The translations under genes were made by a program, and so were the position numbers. Positions 32,217 to 33,067 of a stretch of 33,067 nt of DNA are shown here, one piece after another; within the stretch, counting starts at the first letter, position 1, and each line of letters starts with the position of its first letter. The notes below the pieces were generated by a model. It had not been told where the DNA came from and did not search any database. It saw nothing but the letters and a program-made list of their open reading frames with translations. The stretch is from Candidatus Cloacimonadota bacterium (lineage in GTDB: Bacteria > Cloacimonadota > Cloacimonadia > Cloacimonadales > Cloacimonadaceae): contig JAKQNZ010000026.1 of the NCBI GenBank assembly GCA_029565535.1, forward strand, positions 1-33,067, read 5' to 3'.

Positions 32217-32852
32217 ATGAAACAGGCATTTATCCTTTGTATCCTTGCCCTGGTTCTGGCTCAGCTTCCGGCCAATGAAATGGACGTGGCTGGTTTCTTG
32301 GGTATCAATGGCAATACCTTCTACGGTGAAAGTGGCAACAAAGATCATATTCAACCTGCTGTGAATTTTCATATCGGATCGATGATCCAAACAGAAACAG
32401 TTGATAATATGATCCTTGGTTCAGAACTGCTCTACATCCAAAAAGGAGCAAATTTTAAGTATGAAAGTAATAATGGAGTGGATGAGTATCTGCATCACGA
32501 CATACTCAGATACCTCCAGTTGGGAATCCTGGGCAAGGTTAGTTATCCAGTGGAGATGATCGAACTTCAACCTTGTGTTGGCATGCATCTGGCCTACCTG
32601 ATAAGTGCAGCACGCAAGTGGGACAAAGCCCTCGATTACGAAGATTCCGACTTCACTAAATCTTGTCAAAAGCTGGATTTGGGGCTTAGCCTTGGTTCAG
32701 ATGCCATTATCAACAACAGCTTTTTGGTAGGCGCAAGGCTGGAGGGTGGGATTCTGAGGATATATGATCCGGATTTGGGAGGCAATAAGTCCCGCAATTT
32801 GAATTTCCGGATTTACCTTGGCTATTTATTTCCGGTTGAGCTAAACTACTGA
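32217..32852 (+). CDS. PorT-like outer-membrane beta-barrel protein
   Basis: A 211-residue protein with a signal peptide (MKQAFILCILALVLAQLPA). An eight-strand-like barrel of the PorT/OmpX-type (OMP_b-brl_2) is suggested by 'VAGFLGINGNTFYG', 'VNFHIGSMIQ', 'LGSELLYIQKGANFKYE', 'RYLQLGILGKVSYP' and 'MHLAYLISAARKW', and it ends with 'FRIYLGYLFPVELNY'. Barrels of this type are common in FCB-group bacteria and mostly uncharacterised. A GAGGAG ribosome site lies seven bases before ATG 32217. It stands alone, with the tRNA gene 82 bases downstream. No other secretion-system genes are present to support a PorT role as such. Confidence 0.75.
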   Translation: MKQAFILCILALVLAQLPANEMDVAGFLGINGNTFYGESGNKDHIQPAVNFHIGSMIQTETVDNMILGSELLYIQKGANFKYESNNGVDEYLHHDILRYLQLGILGKVSYPVEMIELQPCVGMHLAYLISAARKWDKALDYEDSDFTKSCQKLDLGLSLGSDAIINNSFLVGARLEGGILRIYDPDLGGNKSRNLNFRIYLGYLFPVELNY

Positions 32853-32892
32853 TTATCCCGTCATCGATTCGGAATTTTTTTCAGATTTGTGC

Positions 32893-32921
32893 TTGACAGA
32901 TTTGCCAGCCTGAAATTTATG
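32893..32921 (+). promoter_or_regulatory. Promoter of the initiator tRNA gene
   Basis: TTGACA (32893-32898) is followed after 17 bases by TTTATG (32916-32921); TATGGT at 32918 is an alternative -10. Transcription would start near 32930, a few bases before the mature tRNA. Confidence 0.55.
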
Positions 32922-32934
32922 GTAAAAACCATGA

Positions 32935-33010
<76 letters not shown>

Positions 33011-33017
33011 ATTTTGC

Positions 33018-33055
33018 AGGAGTTCAGTTGAAACAAATTCTGGACTCCTTTTTTT
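33018..33055 (+). terminator. Rho-independent terminator after the tRNA
   Basis: AGGAGTTCAG (33018-33027) pairs with CTGGACTCCT (33040-33049) with one G-T wobble and a 12-base loop, followed by seven T. It lies eight bases after the tRNA, so the tRNA is a single-gene unit. Confidence 0.9.
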
Positions 33056-33067
33056 GAAAAGAAACTG

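Noticed and set aside
32861-32882. Terminator after the PorT-like gene (CCG...CGG followed by seven T)
   Set aside because: The stem has only three outer pairs before mismatches, too weak to call.

Overview
The window reads as a chromosomal segment of a Gram-negative, anaerobic-looking bacterium of the FCB group. My best guess is Cloacimonadota (Candidatus Cloacimonas and relatives). The evidence is large secreted proteins built from choice-of-anchor J and fibronectin-like modules with a C-terminal 'YAxDDPYGxF...KFYK' module, LptB and beta-barrel proteins that imply an outer membrane, two radical SAM enzymes, and GC-rich palindromic repeats between genes. The phylum is an inference from gene style and was not tested.

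Bases 1-5330 hold the 3' end of a giant modular secreted protein with its terminator. A repeat-rich gap follows (11-mer repeats, fourteen 8-mers in perfect register, and a 'GCCC..GGGC' repeat). It runs directly into a second secreted-protein gene that has lost its start. Bases 5513-7346 encode a B12-type radical SAM protein and a Cys-rich DUF3795 protein. Bases 7436-13589 form a tight co-directional cassette: an outer-membrane beta-barrel, a LolD-like ATPase, two FtsX/LolC-like permeases, a LolA-like periplasmic protein and a BaiN/HI0933 flavoprotein. This looks like a self-contained envelope trafficking module and is the best candidate for an undescribed system here.

Bases 13599-19447 hold a GYF-like membrane protein behind a consensus sigma-54 promoter, a reverse-strand OFA-type MFS transporter, a conserved uncharacterised lipoprotein followed at once by a radical SAM/SPASM enzyme, and an exported probable barrel protein.

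Bases 19893-28466 are a regulatory and metabolic operon: lptB-rpoN-lpdA-hpf-hprK-ptsH-ptsI-pgi. It combines the lptB-rpoN-hpf order known from Proteobacteria with the HprK/HPr/EI regulatory PTS, and no sugar-specific EII is present. lpdA carries an 8-bp tandem repeat related to the intergenic 8-mer array. The sigma-54 factor encoded here could serve the sigma-54 promoter 7 kb upstream.

Bases 28467-33067 contain a GyrI-like effector-binding protein (reverse strand) and a substrate-binding lipoprotein plus permease that lack an ATPase. A 950-bp gene-free stretch of palindromes follows, including a 109-bp MITE-like element with two abutting 22-bp palindromes. The window ends with a small membrane protein, a PorT-like barrel, and an initiator tRNA with its own promoter and terminator.
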